This document shows positions 41,403 to 50,032 of a stretch of 54,395 nt of DNA, piece after piece (positions within the stretch are counted from its first letter, which is position 1; every line of letters begins with the position of its first letter). Origin of the DNA: Streptosporangiaceae bacterium. Its GTDB lineage: Bacteria; Actinomycetota; Actinomycetes; Streptosporangiales; Streptosporangiaceae. The position numbers were made by a program, and so were the translations under genes. Where the stretch lies: the NCBI GenBank assembly GCA_030041275.1, contig JASHOE010000242.1:1-54395 (forward strand). Direction: 5' to 3'. Under the pieces are notes generated by a model. That model saw only the letters and a program-made list of their open reading frames with translations. It did no database searches and was not told the origin of the DNA.

Positions 41403-42872
41403 ATGGTCAGCGCCAGCGCTCGGCGGAGCTTCGAGATACGCACCTACGGGTGCCAGATGAACATGCACGATTCCGAGCGGCTGGCCGGTCTGCTGGAAGG
41501 CGCCGGATACGAGCGCGCGGCCGCCGGGTCCAACCCGGACGTCGTCGTCTTCAACACCTGCGCAGTACGGGAAAATGCCGACAATCGTCTTTACGGGAAC
41601 CTTGGTCACCTGCTGCCTGTGAAGAACTCTCATCCCGGCATGCAGATAGCGGTCGGGGGCTGTCTGGCGCAGAAGGACCGGGCCACGATCGTCGATCGAG
41701 CACCCTGGGTCGACGTTGTGTTTGGCACGCACAACATTGGCTCGCTGCCGGTTCTGCTCGAGCGCGCCAGGGTGCACCAGCAGGCGCAGGTTGAGATTCT
41801 CGAGTCCCTGGAGCGCTTCCCGTCGGTTCTCCCCGCCAGCCGGGAGTCGCCGTACTCAGCCTGGGTTGCCGTCTCCGTCGGCTGCAACAACACGTGCACG
41901 TTCTGTATCGTGCCGAGCCTTCGCGGGCGCGAGGAGGATCGTCGGCCTGGCGATGTGCTCGCCGAGATCGAGGCACTCACCGCCGACGGGGTCCTCGAAG
42001 TCACGCTGCTTGGGCAGAACGTCAACTCCTACGGCGTCGGGTTCGGCGACCGCCTTGCATTCGGGAAGCTACTGCGGTCGTGCGGCACCATCCCCGGACT
42101 GGAGCGTGTGCGGTTCACCTCGCCGCACCCGCACGACTTCACTGGTGACGTCATCGATGCGATGGCCGAGACGGCCAACGTGATGCCGCAGCTGCACATG
42201 CCGTTGCAGTCGGGGTCTGACAAGGTCCTTCGGGCTATGCGCCGCGCTTACCGGCGAGACAAGTACCTGGCGATCCTCGATCGGGTGCGAGCCGCGATGC
42301 CGGACGCCGCCATCACCACTGACATCATCGTGGGCTTCCCAGGCGAGACCGAGCAGGACTTCGCCGACACGATGGATCTGGTGCGGCAAGCCAGATTCGC
42401 CGGTGCCTTTACCTTCCAGTACTCGATCCGGCCGGGCACGCCAGCCGCTTCCATGCCCGATCAGGTACTACCCGAGGTGGTCGCCAATCGGTACGAGCGG
42501 CTGGCCAGCCTGGTCGCTGAGGTTTCCCTGCAGGAGAACGAGAAGCTCATCGGCCGCGAGGTAGAGGTTCTGGTCGCCGTCGGCGAGGGCCGCAAGGACA
42601 GCGCGACGCACCGGATGTCCGGGCGAGCGCGGGACAACAGGCTGGTTCATTTCAGCCCGCCGCAGCCGGCCCCGCGACCTGGCGACGTCATCACGGCGAC
42701 GGTGACGGATGCGGCACCGCACTACCTGCTAGCGGATGGCGCCAACGTGAGTGTGCGCCGCACGCGCGGCGGCGACGCCTGGGAAGCCGGGCAAGCAGGC
42801 GGCGGCGGGCACGCAGCGCCAGGCTCCGTGCTGCTTGGCATGCCTCAGCGGCTCACTGCCCTGCCTGACTGA
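41403..42872 (+). CDS. miaB: tRNA-2-methylthio-N6-dimethylallyladenosine synthase MiaB
   Basis: Radical SAM methylthiotransferase of 489 aa acting on i6A37 of tRNAs. N-terminal UPF0004 cysteines for the second 4Fe-4S cluster ([27 protein letters not shown]), the radical SAM CX3CX2C in [17 protein letters not shown], and a C-terminal TRAM domain ([15 protein letters not shown]). ATG at 41403, apparently leaderless; longer frames upstream are implausible. It acts after MiaA, encoded 530 bp downstream, and the pairing is as in other actinobacteria. Confidence 0.96.
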   Translation: MVSASARRSFEIRTYGCQMNMHDSERLAGLLEGAGYERAAAGSNPDVVVFNTCAVRENADNRLYGNLGHLLPVKNSHPGMQIAVGGCLAQKDRATIVDRAPWVDVVFGTHNIGSLPVLLERARVHQQAQVEILESLERFPSVLPASRESPYSAWVAVSVGCNNTCTFCIVPSLRGREEDRRPGDVLAEIEALTADGVLEVTLLGQNVNSYGVGFGDRLAFGKLLRSCGTIPGLERVRFTSPHPHDFTGDVIDAMAETANVMPQLHMPLQSGSDKVLRAMRRAYRRDKYLAILDRVRAAMPDAAITTDIIVGFPGETEQDFADTMDLVRQARFAGAFTFQYSIRPGTPAASMPDQVLPEVVANRYERLASLVAEVSLQENEKLIGREVEVLVAVGEGRKDSATHRMSGRARDNRLVHFSPPQPAPRPGDVITATVTDAAPHYLLADGANVSVRRTRGGDAWEAGQAGGGGHAAPGSVLLGMPQRLTALPD

Positions 42873-42883
42873 CGACTGGCCGG

Positions 42884-42994
42884 CTCATAGCGCTATACGA
42901 CTGATGGCTGGCGGGCTGACGGCGCTGTACGAATGACATATGGCCACGGCGCTGTCCCGCTGACACAGACCGACTCACGGCGCTGTCCGGCTGA
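42884..42994. repeat. Four degenerate units of about 30-bp period after miaB
   Basis: Cores at 42884-42904 (CTCATAGCGCTATACGACTGA), 42916-42936 (CTGACGGCGCTGTACGAATGA), 42945-42963 and 42974-42994 share consensus CTSACGGCGCTGTMCGNCTGA. No gene in the 227 bp between miaB and the acidic-protein gene. Confidence 0.8.
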
Positions 42995-43099
42995 CGACTG
43001 GCGCGGCTCTCGTGAGTCGGTTGGCGCGACAAGCTCGGCGGCGAGCTGCTGGACCGCGGCTCAAGAACGACCTGACCGAGTGCCGATCACGCTGGCCGG

Positions 43100-43324
43100 T
43101 CACTCCTCGTTGTCGTCCTCGTCGTCGCCGAAGTCGTCCTCGTCATCTTCGTCGTCGTCATCGTCGAAGTCCTCGTCCTCGTCGTCTTCGTCGAGTTCTT
43201 CGTCATCGAAGTCGTACTCGTCATCGTCATAGCTATCGACGGGCTCGTTTTCGTCGTCGAACTCGTCCTCGTCGTCGAAGGATTCTTCGTCGCTGGGCGT
43301 GTCGAGGTCGTCGGCGTACGTCAT
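43100..43324 (-). CDS. Highly acidic 74-aa protein
   Basis: An Asp/Glu-rich protein starting MTYADDLDTPSDEESFDDED; more than half of its residues are acidic, with no hydrophobic core, so it is probably disordered. ATG at 43324 has GGGGGAAAC just before. The plus strand is also open and would give a poly-Ser protein, which has no such start. Divergent from miaA. Acidic low-complexity proteins may act as DNA mimics or counter-ion buffers, but nothing specific is shown here. The GTC/CTC-rich DNA also fits a slippage-prone tract. Confidence 0.65.
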   Translation of the reverse strand: MTYADDLDTPSDEESFDDEDEFDDENEPVDSYDDDEYDFDDEELDEDDEDEDFDDDDDEDDEDDFGDDEDDNEE

Positions 43325-43403
43325 GTTTCCCCCAAGGACTGGGCGGTGATCACCTGGCACCTCGCGTGCGCGGGGACATACCCCGCGCTGCCACACTGAA
43401 GCA

Positions 43404-44315
43404 ATGCTACGGCCAGTGGTCGCGGTCGTGGGGCCGACGGCGGCAGGGAAGTCAGAACTCTCGCTGTCGCTCGCGCACGCGCTCGATGGCGAGGTGGTGA
43501 ACGCCGACTCCATGCAGCTCTACGAGGGCATGGACATCGGCACGGCGAAGCTCTCGGTCGCCGAGCGGGAAGGCGTGCCGCACCATCTGCTGGACGTCTG
43601 GCCCGTGAGCCGAACCGCCAGCGTGTCGGAGTACCAGGTACTAGCGCGGCGGGCCATTGACAACATTCGTGCCCGCGGGCGGACGGCAATCGTGGTCGGC
43701 GGCTCGGGCCTGTATGTCCGGGCTGCTATCGACAAGCTGCAGTTCCCCGGCACCGATCCCGAGCTGCGGGCGAGTCTTGAGGACGAGCTAGCGAACCTCG
43801 GGCCTGCAGCGCTGCACGCAAGACTCGCGAGCCTCGATGCAGCGGCCGCGGCCGCCATTCTGGCGACCAACGGGCGCCGTATCGTCCGGGCGCTCGAAGT
43901 GATCGAGCTGTCGGGGCGGCCATTCCAGGCGACGCTGCCCGAATACGAGTCCATCTACCCCGTGGTGCAGCTGGGCGTCGAGGTACCGAGGCTTCAGCTC
44001 GACGAGCGAATCGAGACGCGGGTCGACCGGATGTGGCGGCACGGACTGGTGGCCGAAGTCCGTCGGCTGGAGGAGGTCGGCCTTCGCTCGGGCCGGACCG
44101 CGAGCCGCGCGCTCGGCTATGCGCAGGTACTCGCGTTCCTCGCGGGAGACTGGTCCGAGGCGGAAGCCGCGGCGCAAACTGTGATCGCGACGCGGCGGTT
44201 CGTACGGCGACAAGACTCGTGGTTCAGGCGGGACCCACGTGTCCGCTGGCTCCAGGCTGGTGCGGGCCTCTCGGACCGGGCGCTCGCGACTGTCGGCCAA
44301 GCCTCGCCGAGCTAG
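43404..44315 (+). CDS. miaA: tRNA dimethylallyltransferase MiaA
   Basis: A 303-aa enzyme placing a dimethylallyl group on A37 of tRNAs reading UNN codons. P-loop VVGPTAAGKS at about residues 8-17, NADSMQLYEGMDIGTAKLS, HHLLDVWPV, VVGGSGLYVRA, the NGRRIVRALEVIELSGRP motif and RRFVRRQDSWFRRDPRVRW. Its product is the substrate of MiaB. ATG at 43404 has a poor box (GAAG) and CACACT 6 nt before it, so it might be leaderless. dapF follows after 325 bp. Confidence 0.96.
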   Translation: MLRPVVAVVGPTAAGKSELSLSLAHALDGEVVNADSMQLYEGMDIGTAKLSVAEREGVPHHLLDVWPVSRTASVSEYQVLARRAIDNIRARGRTAIVVGGSGLYVRAAIDKLQFPGTDPELRASLEDELANLGPAALHARLASLDAAAAAAILATNGRRIVRALEVIELSGRPFQATLPEYESIYPVVQLGVEVPRLQLDERIETRVDRMWRHGLVAEVRRLEEVGLRSGRTASRALGYAQVLAFLAGDWSEAEAAAQTVIATRRFVRRQDSWFRRDPRVRWLQAGAGLSDRALATVGQASPS

Positions 44316-44640
44316 CGGCTGGACGGGGACTGGCCAATCGCGGCCGACGGCAATACCAGGTGAAGAAGGACGCCCGCTCTTCGCGTCCAGCACGGCCTGA
44401 AGGAGTCCCCTCGGATGCCTCCGGCGCCAACGCCGTGGGTTACGTGAACGACACCGTCACCGATGGCGCTCTGGAGGATCTTCGCGTCGGCCTCGGAAAC
44501 GGGCACCGACCCTGCAGTTTGCCCGCCCTCGGTTGGCTGGCCCGGACCGTTCCGGCTACCGGCGGAGTCCACGTCGGCCCGATCGCCGCGCGACGATCTC
44601 GCTGCCGAGATGGCTGGCGGCCGCGGCTAGCATCGAGGTC
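44316..44640. other. Intergenic, no gene supported
   Basis: 325 bp between miaA and dapF. Open frames exist on both strands but none has a ribosome site or protein-like conservation pattern that I recognise. It ends with the dapF promoter. Confidence 0.45.
44628..44633 (+). promoter_or_regulatory. -10 box TAGCAT before dapF (leaderless)
   Basis: TAGCAT is followed by 7 nt and the ATG at 44641. GAGG lies only 2 nt from the ATG, too close for a normal ribosome site. The -35 is not clear. Confidence 0.5.
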
Positions 44641-45510
44641 ATGCGGTTCGCCAAGGGGCACGGGACGGGGAACGACTTTGTGATCGTCCCGGACGTTGAC
44701 GGAGTGCTAGAACTCACGCCGGAACTGGTCGCTGCGCTGTGTGACCGGCATTTCGGGATAGGCGGCGACGGGGTGCTGCGGGTCGTTCGTACGGCCGCGG
44801 TCGAAGGCGCCGCAGCGAGCCAGGTGGATGCGGCCGAGTGGTTCATGGATTACCGCAACGGCGACGGCAGCGTGGCGGAGATGTGCGGGAACGGGGTGCG
44901 GGTCTTCGCCCAGTATCTGATTGAGGAGGGCCTGGCTGCGGGGCCGGAGGTGACGGTGGCCACGAGGGCCGGCCTGCGGAGCGTTCGCGCCGAGGCAGAC
45001 GGGCAGTTCACCGTGGACATGGGCCCGGTGGCGGTGCTGGGCGAGGGTGCCGTGGAGGCGGGCCGCCAGCTGCTCGCTGGCCTGGTCATCTCGGTCGGTA
45101 ACCCGCACGTCGCCTGCGTCGTGGATCAGCCGCTCGCGGGGATAGACCTCGGCTCGCCGCGCGTGCTCGGTCCTGCCGCGCTCGCGGCAGGTATCAATGT
45201 CGAGGTCGCGCGCGTGACGGGCGAACGCGAGATCGAGATGCGCGTGCACGAGCGGGGCTCCGGCTTGACCTTGTCTTGCGGCACCGGAGCGGTCGCCGCG
45301 ACGGTCGCGGCGTCCTGGTCGGCGGGGGAACGGCCGGGCGAGTGGCGGCCGTCGCCGTGGCGCGTGCACGTCCCCGGCGGCACGCTAGCGGTGAGACTGG
45401 GCGCCAGGGCCAGTCTGCTCACCGGACCTGCCGAGATCGTCGCCCGCGGCCAGCTCGAAAACGGCTGGCTGGCGCGGCAACGGTCGGCAGCCGGGGTCGG
45501 CTCGGGCTGA
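44641..45510 (+). CDS. dapF: Diaminopimelate epimerase
   Basis: A 289-aa PLP-independent racemase converting LL- to meso-diaminopimelate for lysine and peptidoglycan. The two catalytic cysteines are present: Cys82 in EMCGNGVRVFA and Cys213 in TLSCGTGAVAAT. N-terminal KGHGTGNDFVIV and middle SVGNPHVACVVD are family hallmarks. Start ATG 44641 fits the conserved N-terminus. The last 20 residues (LARQRSAAGVGSG) are variable. Convergent with the small-protein/DUF4097 locus, only 7 bp after its stop. Confidence 0.97.
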   Translation: MRFAKGHGTGNDFVIVPDVDGVLELTPELVAALCDRHFGIGGDGVLRVVRTAAVEGAAASQVDAAEWFMDYRNGDGSVAEMCGNGVRVFAQYLIEEGLAAGPEVTVATRAGLRSVRAEADGQFTVDMGPVAVLGEGAVEAGRQLLAGLVISVGNPHVACVVDQPLAGIDLGSPRVLGPAALAAGINVEVARVTGEREIEMRVHERGSGLTLSCGTGAVAATVAASWSAGERPGEWRPSPWRVHVPGGTLAVRLGARASLLTGPAEIVARGQLENGWLARQRSAAGVGSG

Positions 45511-45517
45511 GTCATTG

Positions 45518-45721
45518 TCATGAGCCGGCCGGGCGCGGCTGCCGGGCAGCTCGTGGCTGAGCGGCGAGCCGCAGGCCGAGGTCGACCATCGTCCAGCCGG
45601 TCCGTACCCGAAGCGACGGCCGGGCGGCGCGCTCGGGGCGCGGCCAGTGCGGTCCGACGGCGAGATGCTGGAGCTCTGCCTGGTGCTGGCGCGCGAGCGC
45701 TGCAAGCTGGTGCTGATTCAT
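45518..45721 (-). CDS. Small actinobacterial protein (67 aa)
   Basis: A 67-aa protein of unknown function: MNQHQLAALARQHQAELQHL, Arg/Pro-rich middle, and the hydrophobic RTGWTMVDLGLRLAAQP. This design (N-terminal amphipathic helix ending in RxGWxxVxLGLRL) is familiar from small hypothetical proteins in Streptomyces-like genomes. A strong CAGGAG lies 7 nt before the ATG at 45721. It lies 45 bp downstream of the repeat tail of the DUF4097 gene on the same strand. Membrane or surface association through the terminal helix is possible. Confidence 0.72.
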   Translation of the reverse strand: MNQHQLAALARQHQAELQHLAVGPHWPRPERAARPSLRVRTGWTMVDLGLRLAAQPRAARQPRPAGS

Positions 45722-45772
45722 CTCAGATCTCCTGATAGTCGGCCGCAGGCGACTGCGGCGGGCGGTCTATGC

Positions 45773-45940
45773 GGCTTGGGTGGCAGCTGACTGCTCGGCT
45801 TGGGTGGCAGCCGGCTGCTCGGCTTGGGTGGCAGCCTGCTGCTCGGCTTGGGTGGCAGCTGACTGCTCGGCTTGGGTGGCAGCCGGCTGCTCGGCTTGGG
45901 TGGCAGCCTGCTACTCGGCTTGGGTGGCAGCCGGCTCCTC
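45773..45940. repeat. Seven 24-bp tandem repeats, including a 72-bp duplication
   Basis: Cores GGCTTGGGTGGCAGC start at 45773, 45797, 45821, 45845, 45869, 45893 and 45917. The first three units and the next three form two 72-bp blocks identical but for one base. On the minus strand the repeats encode Gln-x-Ala-Ala-Thr-Gln-Ala-Glu. The single difference turns CAG into the TAG that ends the DUF4097 gene. Confidence 0.93.
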
Positions 45941-46756
45941 CGCATCGCGGCGGGCAGTGCGGGCCCTCGTCACATGGATGTCGCCGCTCATGGTCCGGGC
46001 CCGGATCTCGACGGACGGTCCACCAGCCTCAGCGGCCTCGGCGCTCGCGACTTCGTCGAGATCGCTGCGCACGGTGCCCGTCAGGCTGGACAGGTCCAGG
46101 TACACGCCGATGCCCGGCACCACAGCGACCTCGACATCACCTGAGGTACTACCGAGCTCGACCTCCCCGGACGCCACGGTGCCGATCTGCACGTCCCCGC
46201 TGGCGGTCCTGGCGTTGACCGACCTGGCGCAGTAGCCGAGGGCGACGTCACCGCTGGCGCTGTTAACCCGGACCGCGCCATCGACCTGGCTTGCCCTGAT
46301 GTCGCCCGACGCGGTGTGCGCCGTCAAGTCTCCGCCGACGTGCTCGAGCAGCACGTCGCCACTAGCCGACCGCGCCGTCACGTCCCCGGTGACGGTCGAC
46401 GCGGTAAGGTCACCGCTCGCGGTATTGATCGTCAGGCTGCTGACCTCGCCGACGCACGAGACGTCTGCCGAGGCAGTCTTGGCGGCGCAGCTAGAGCCGA
46501 CCGGGGCCTTGATGGTGAGGTCGAGGCCGCTGCGGCGGCGGTACGAGCCGTAGCGCGGGCCGTGAATGTAGAGCTGGCCGTCTTCGAATTCGACCCGGAC
46601 CTGATCGAGCAGGTCAGCGTCGCCGGAGCGCGGGCTCGGGACGACCTCGACGACGACCGTGTCGGTCGGCTCTCCGGCCAGGACGACGCTCCCAGAGGTC
46701 CACGAGTCGATGGAGATGTCGATGGGGTCGGTCGAGGAGAAATCCCACATGGTCAT
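45911..46756 (-). CDS. DUF4097 beta-strand repeat protein (C-terminus shortened by an in-repeat stop)
   Basis: A 281-aa protein built of repeated TASGD/SASGDV strands (INTASGDLTAS, ARSASGDVLLEH, AHTASGDIRASQ, VNSASGDVALGY, ARTASGDVQIG), a right-handed beta-helix-like adhesin or surface fold. No signal peptide. ATG at 46756 has GAAGGG 7 nt before it. The CDS ends at TAG 45911-45913; beyond it, the frame continues for 47 codons of the same repeat to a TAG at 45767-45769. So the longer tail was probably lost by a CAG to TAG change. The RHH gene precedes it on the same strand. Function unknown. Confidence 0.87.
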   Translation of the reverse strand: MTMWDFSSTDPIDISIDSWTSGSVVLAGEPTDTVVVEVVPSPRSGDADLLDQVRVEFEDGQLYIHGPRYGSYRRRSGLDLTIKAPVGSSCAAKTASADVSCVGEVSSLTINTASGDLTASTVTGDVTARSASGDVLLEHVGGDLTAHTASGDIRASQVDGAVRVNSASGDVALGYCARSVNARTASGDVQIGTVASGEVELGSTSGDVEVAVVPGIGVYLDLSSLTGTVRSDLDEVASAEAAEAGGPSVEIRARTMSGDIHVTRARTARRDAEEPAATQAE

Positions 46757-46795
46757 GGCAGTGCCCTTCGGTTACGGACGGAGGTACTGGGGGTG

Positions 46796-47302
46796 TCAGC
46801 TTCGGGCGAAGCCGGTGTATCGCTTACCGAGGCCCTTGCGGCCGGGCGGTGGGGACGATGACCGCGCCCGCGGCCCGCCAGGCTGGGGCTCAAGTGCGCG
46901 GGCGATCGCGCGCACCAGCCAGGCGTTGACCGAAAGACCCGCAGTCACCGCCGCGGCTTCGACGCGGGCCTTCAGGCTCTCGGAGAGCCGGAGCGTGACC
47001 CTCGCGCTTCCCGCCTCTTCGCCGGCTTCGCCGGGTTCTGGGGCGGTCTCGCTGGCCGTGTGAGCCACCGTGACCACAAACTCGGGCTGCGTGCCGGTCA
47101 GCCGTACGTCGATGGTCGCCTCGTCGAGGCTCGCGGTTATCTCCTCGGCCGCGGCGGTCAGGACGTCGAGCAGTGCGAGTCGCACGGACGAGTCCAGCGT
47201 TTCCGAGATCATCTCGGCGGCCCTGGCGATGTCCTCTCCGGCGAACTTGGTGATCGAGGTGATCTCGCGCCGGAGCGATTCGGCGTACTCGCTGAGGTCC
47301 AT
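46796..47302 (-). CDS. Ribbon-helix-helix (HicB/Arc-like) regulator
   Basis: A 168-aa protein with an N-terminal helical part (SLRREITSITKFAGEDIARAA) and, at about residues 100-135, a ribbon-helix-helix domain (ARVTLRLSESLKARVEAAAVTAGLSVNAWLVRAIARAL). The C-terminus is Pro/Arg-rich. Its leaderless promoter carries palindromic TGACGTCA repeats between the -35 and -10, so autoregulation is likely. It precedes the DUF4097 gene by about 40 bp and similar pairs occur in other actinobacteria, to my recollection. It may be a regulator or half of an unusual toxin-antitoxin unit; no toxin is obvious. Confidence 0.82.
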   Translation of the reverse strand: MDLSEYAESLRREITSITKFAGEDIARAAEMISETLDSSVRLALLDVLTAAAEEITASLDEATIDVRLTGTQPEFVVTVAHTASETAPEPGEAGEEAGSARVTLRLSESLKARVEAAAVTAGLSVNAWLVRAIARALEPQPGGPRARSSSPPPGRKGLGKRYTGFARS

Positions 47303-47308
47303 GACGCC

Positions 47309-47337
47309 ACTATGACGTCATGACGACGTCATGTCAA
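47309..47337 (-). promoter_or_regulatory. Leaderless promoter with internal TGACGTCA operator
   Basis: Minus strand: TTGACA (47332-47337), 17 bp, CATAGT (47309-47314), 6 nt, ATG at 47302. The spacer and -10 contain ATGACGTCAT (47312-47321, a perfect palindrome) and a second GACGTCATG half, and a further GACGTCA lies at about 47348-47354. A repressor bound there would block the polymerase. Confidence 0.75.
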
Positions 47338-47581
47338 GTCAGATATTGACGTCACCGGTCTTTGCCCAGACAGCAGTCTGGCGCACAAACTGGCGTCGAA
47401 GTGACGCACTAGGCAAGGGCTTATGCGAGCCTCAGGTTGCCGGATCGACGCCGGCGTCCCTGGTCCCTGGAAGCCGGGCAGGCGCCATCGCGCATTTCGG
47501 GCGATGCGCTGACCATGTTCGCCTGGTTTGCCGCCACAATGTTGGCGATCCTGGTGGCAGGCCGACGCACCTCAGTGCTGG

Positions 47582-47866
47582 TCAGCCTGGCAGGTGGTCG
47601 CGGCCCATACCCAGGCTGGCATCGAGCTCGATCAGCGGCTTGATGTCGAATGACAGGTAGGCGCCTACCGGGCACAACGCCGTCTCCTCATGCAGTTCCT
47701 CGGCGCTGGCCACGTCCATGACCGAGCAGCCGCCCCCGCCGACAAGACCGTAGGCTTGAGTGATCTTTCCTGACCGCTGCTCTGCCCGCATCCAGTCACC
47801 CAGCTTGTCGAGCACGGCGGGATCGGTCAGCGGCACGATCGGTGTCGCGGTCACCAGGAATTTCAC
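47582..47866 (-). CDS. Muconolactone isomerase-like/YciI-type dimeric alpha-beta barrel protein
   Basis: A 94-aa protein: KFLVTATPIVPLTDPAVLDKLGDWMRAEQRSG, GLVGGGGCSVMDVASAEELHEE, then the C-terminal PVGAYLSFDIKPLIELDASLG. The ferredoxin-like dimeric alpha-beta barrel fits the muconolactone isomerase/YciI families. GTG at 47866 follows GGGG at 4 nt; an upstream start is open but improbable. No catabolic genes are next to it, so a true muconolactone isomerase role is doubtful. Confidence 0.7.
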   Translation of the reverse strand: MKFLVTATPIVPLTDPAVLDKLGDWMRAEQRSGKITQAYGLVGGGGCSVMDVASAEELHEETALCPVGAYLSFDIKPLIELDASLGMGRDHLPG

Positions 47867-47942
47867 GAGCCCCACCCCCGGCCAGGCAATGCCCCGACCG
47901 CTGCTGGTCAAACTCTGAACATAGCGAGTTCCAAGACCTCAG

Positions 47943-47983
47943 CGTGTGGGCTTCTCAGCGACTATCGCTGAGAAGCCCACACG
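47943..47983. repeat. Perfect 18-bp inverted repeat with 5-nt loop
   Basis: CGTGTGGGCTTCTCAGCG, loop ACTAT, then the exact reverse complement. Strong hairpin in RNA or cruciform in DNA, with no T tract. It lies in the divergent region upstream of both neighbouring genes (starts at 47866 minus and 48079 plus), not after either. Confidence 0.9.
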
Positions 47984-48066
47984 ATAACCCCCGCGGCGCT
48001 GCCGACTGGCTTACATGCGTGCGGACCCGGTGAGCCTGACGAGCGTCGGCAGTGCACGGAGCGGCC

Positions 48067-48072
48067 TATAGT
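48067..48072 (+). promoter_or_regulatory. -10 box TATAGT of a leaderless gene
   Basis: TATAGT is followed by 6 nt and the GTG at 48079, so the mRNA probably begins at the start codon. The -35 is weak. Confidence 0.6.
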
Positions 48073-48078
48073 CGGAGC

Positions 48079-48621
48079 GTGTCAGCCGACCAGCAGCCGC
48101 CATCCGGTTTCAGTCCAGCCGGACCGAATGTCGACGGCTCCGCGTACCGGGGTCTCCTCGGCACGCGGCCGCGGGGTTCCAACACGCTAGTGCGGATCGT
48201 GGTCGCCGTGTTGGCCTTGGTCCTGCTTGTCGGTGCGGCCACCCATATCGCGCCGGCGATCCGGGCCGGCCTGCACGAAGGTACCCGTGGCTACTGGATC
48301 GCGACCGGCCGGACGTGCAGTCGGAACGCCTGCCTGTGGAACGGCAAGTTTGTAGTCCCCGGTGGCCACGTGCTGGCCACCAAGCTCGATTACGACGGCG
48401 CAGTGCCGACCGGCATTCACGCGGGCACCAGGATTGCTGGCCTGTACCCAGGAGGAAGCCTGGTGTTCCCCACCACTGGCTCAGACCTGTGGATCTCGCT
48501 GCTGGTCGCGATACTGGTGGGCCTGCTCGGACTGTACTGGGCAACCCACCGGTGGGTGGCGGGCTACTTGCGCCAGCGCGCTGACAGCGTCGGCACCGGC
48601 CTGGCTCCACCGCTGCCCTGA
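48079..48621 (+). CDS. Two-TM membrane protein of unknown function
   Basis: A 180-aa protein. A Pro-rich cytoplasmic N-terminus is followed by a membrane helix (VRIVVAVLALVLLVGAATHI), an extracytoplasmic loop of about 85 residues with a Cys pair (TCSRNACLWNGKF) that could form a disulfide and a repeated GTR motif, then a second helix (LWISLLVAILVGLLGLYWA). Similar small membrane proteins without a name occur in actinomycetes. GTG at 48079 is leaderless. Convergent with glcF, 40 bp away. Function unknown. Confidence 0.75.
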   Translation: MSADQQPPSGFSPAGPNVDGSAYRGLLGTRPRGSNTLVRIVVAVLALVLLVGAATHIAPAIRAGLHEGTRGYWIATGRTCSRNACLWNGKFVVPGGHVLATKLDYDGAVPTGIHAGTRIAGLYPGGSLVFPTTGSDLWISLLVAILVGLLGLYWATHRWVAGYLRQRADSVGTGLAPPLP

Positions 48622-48629
48622 GCCACATG

Positions 48630-48661
48630 CTGGTCCGGAGCCATTTTCTGGTCCGGAGCCA

Positions 48662-48665
<4 letters not shown>
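48630..48665. repeat. Two tandem 18-bp repeats at the glcF 3' end
   Basis: CTGGTCCGGAGCCATTTT is followed by CTGGTCCGGAGCCACTAG; the first 14 bp are identical. The second copy includes the stop codon of glcF on the minus strand (CTA at 48662-48664). Confidence 0.8.

Positions 48666-50031
<1,366 letters not shown>

Positions 50032-50032
<1 letters not shown>

Noticed and set aside
42884..42994. CRISPR array after miaB
   Set aside because: Units are degenerate tandem copies with short related spacers; no cas genes.
42933..43232. A poly-Ser protein on the plus strand
   Set aside because: It is the complement of the Asp/Glu-rich gene, has no ribosome site, and a pure Ser tract is an artefact of the GTC/CTC repeat.
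44312..44572. Possible 86-aa gene on the minus strand between miaA and dapF
   Set aside because: No ribosome site, no recognisable family and overlap with the miaA 3' end; left as intergenic.
45718..45945. Pro/Lys-rich frame through the 24-bp repeat
   Set aside because: The repeat is open in several frames; the DUF4097 frame is the one connected to a real gene.
47430..47463. tRNA-like T-arm (GCCGG, ATCGACG, CCGGC)
   Set aside because: The loop lacks TTCGA, no matching 5' acceptor strand or anticodon arm is present upstream; at most a relic or chance hairpin.
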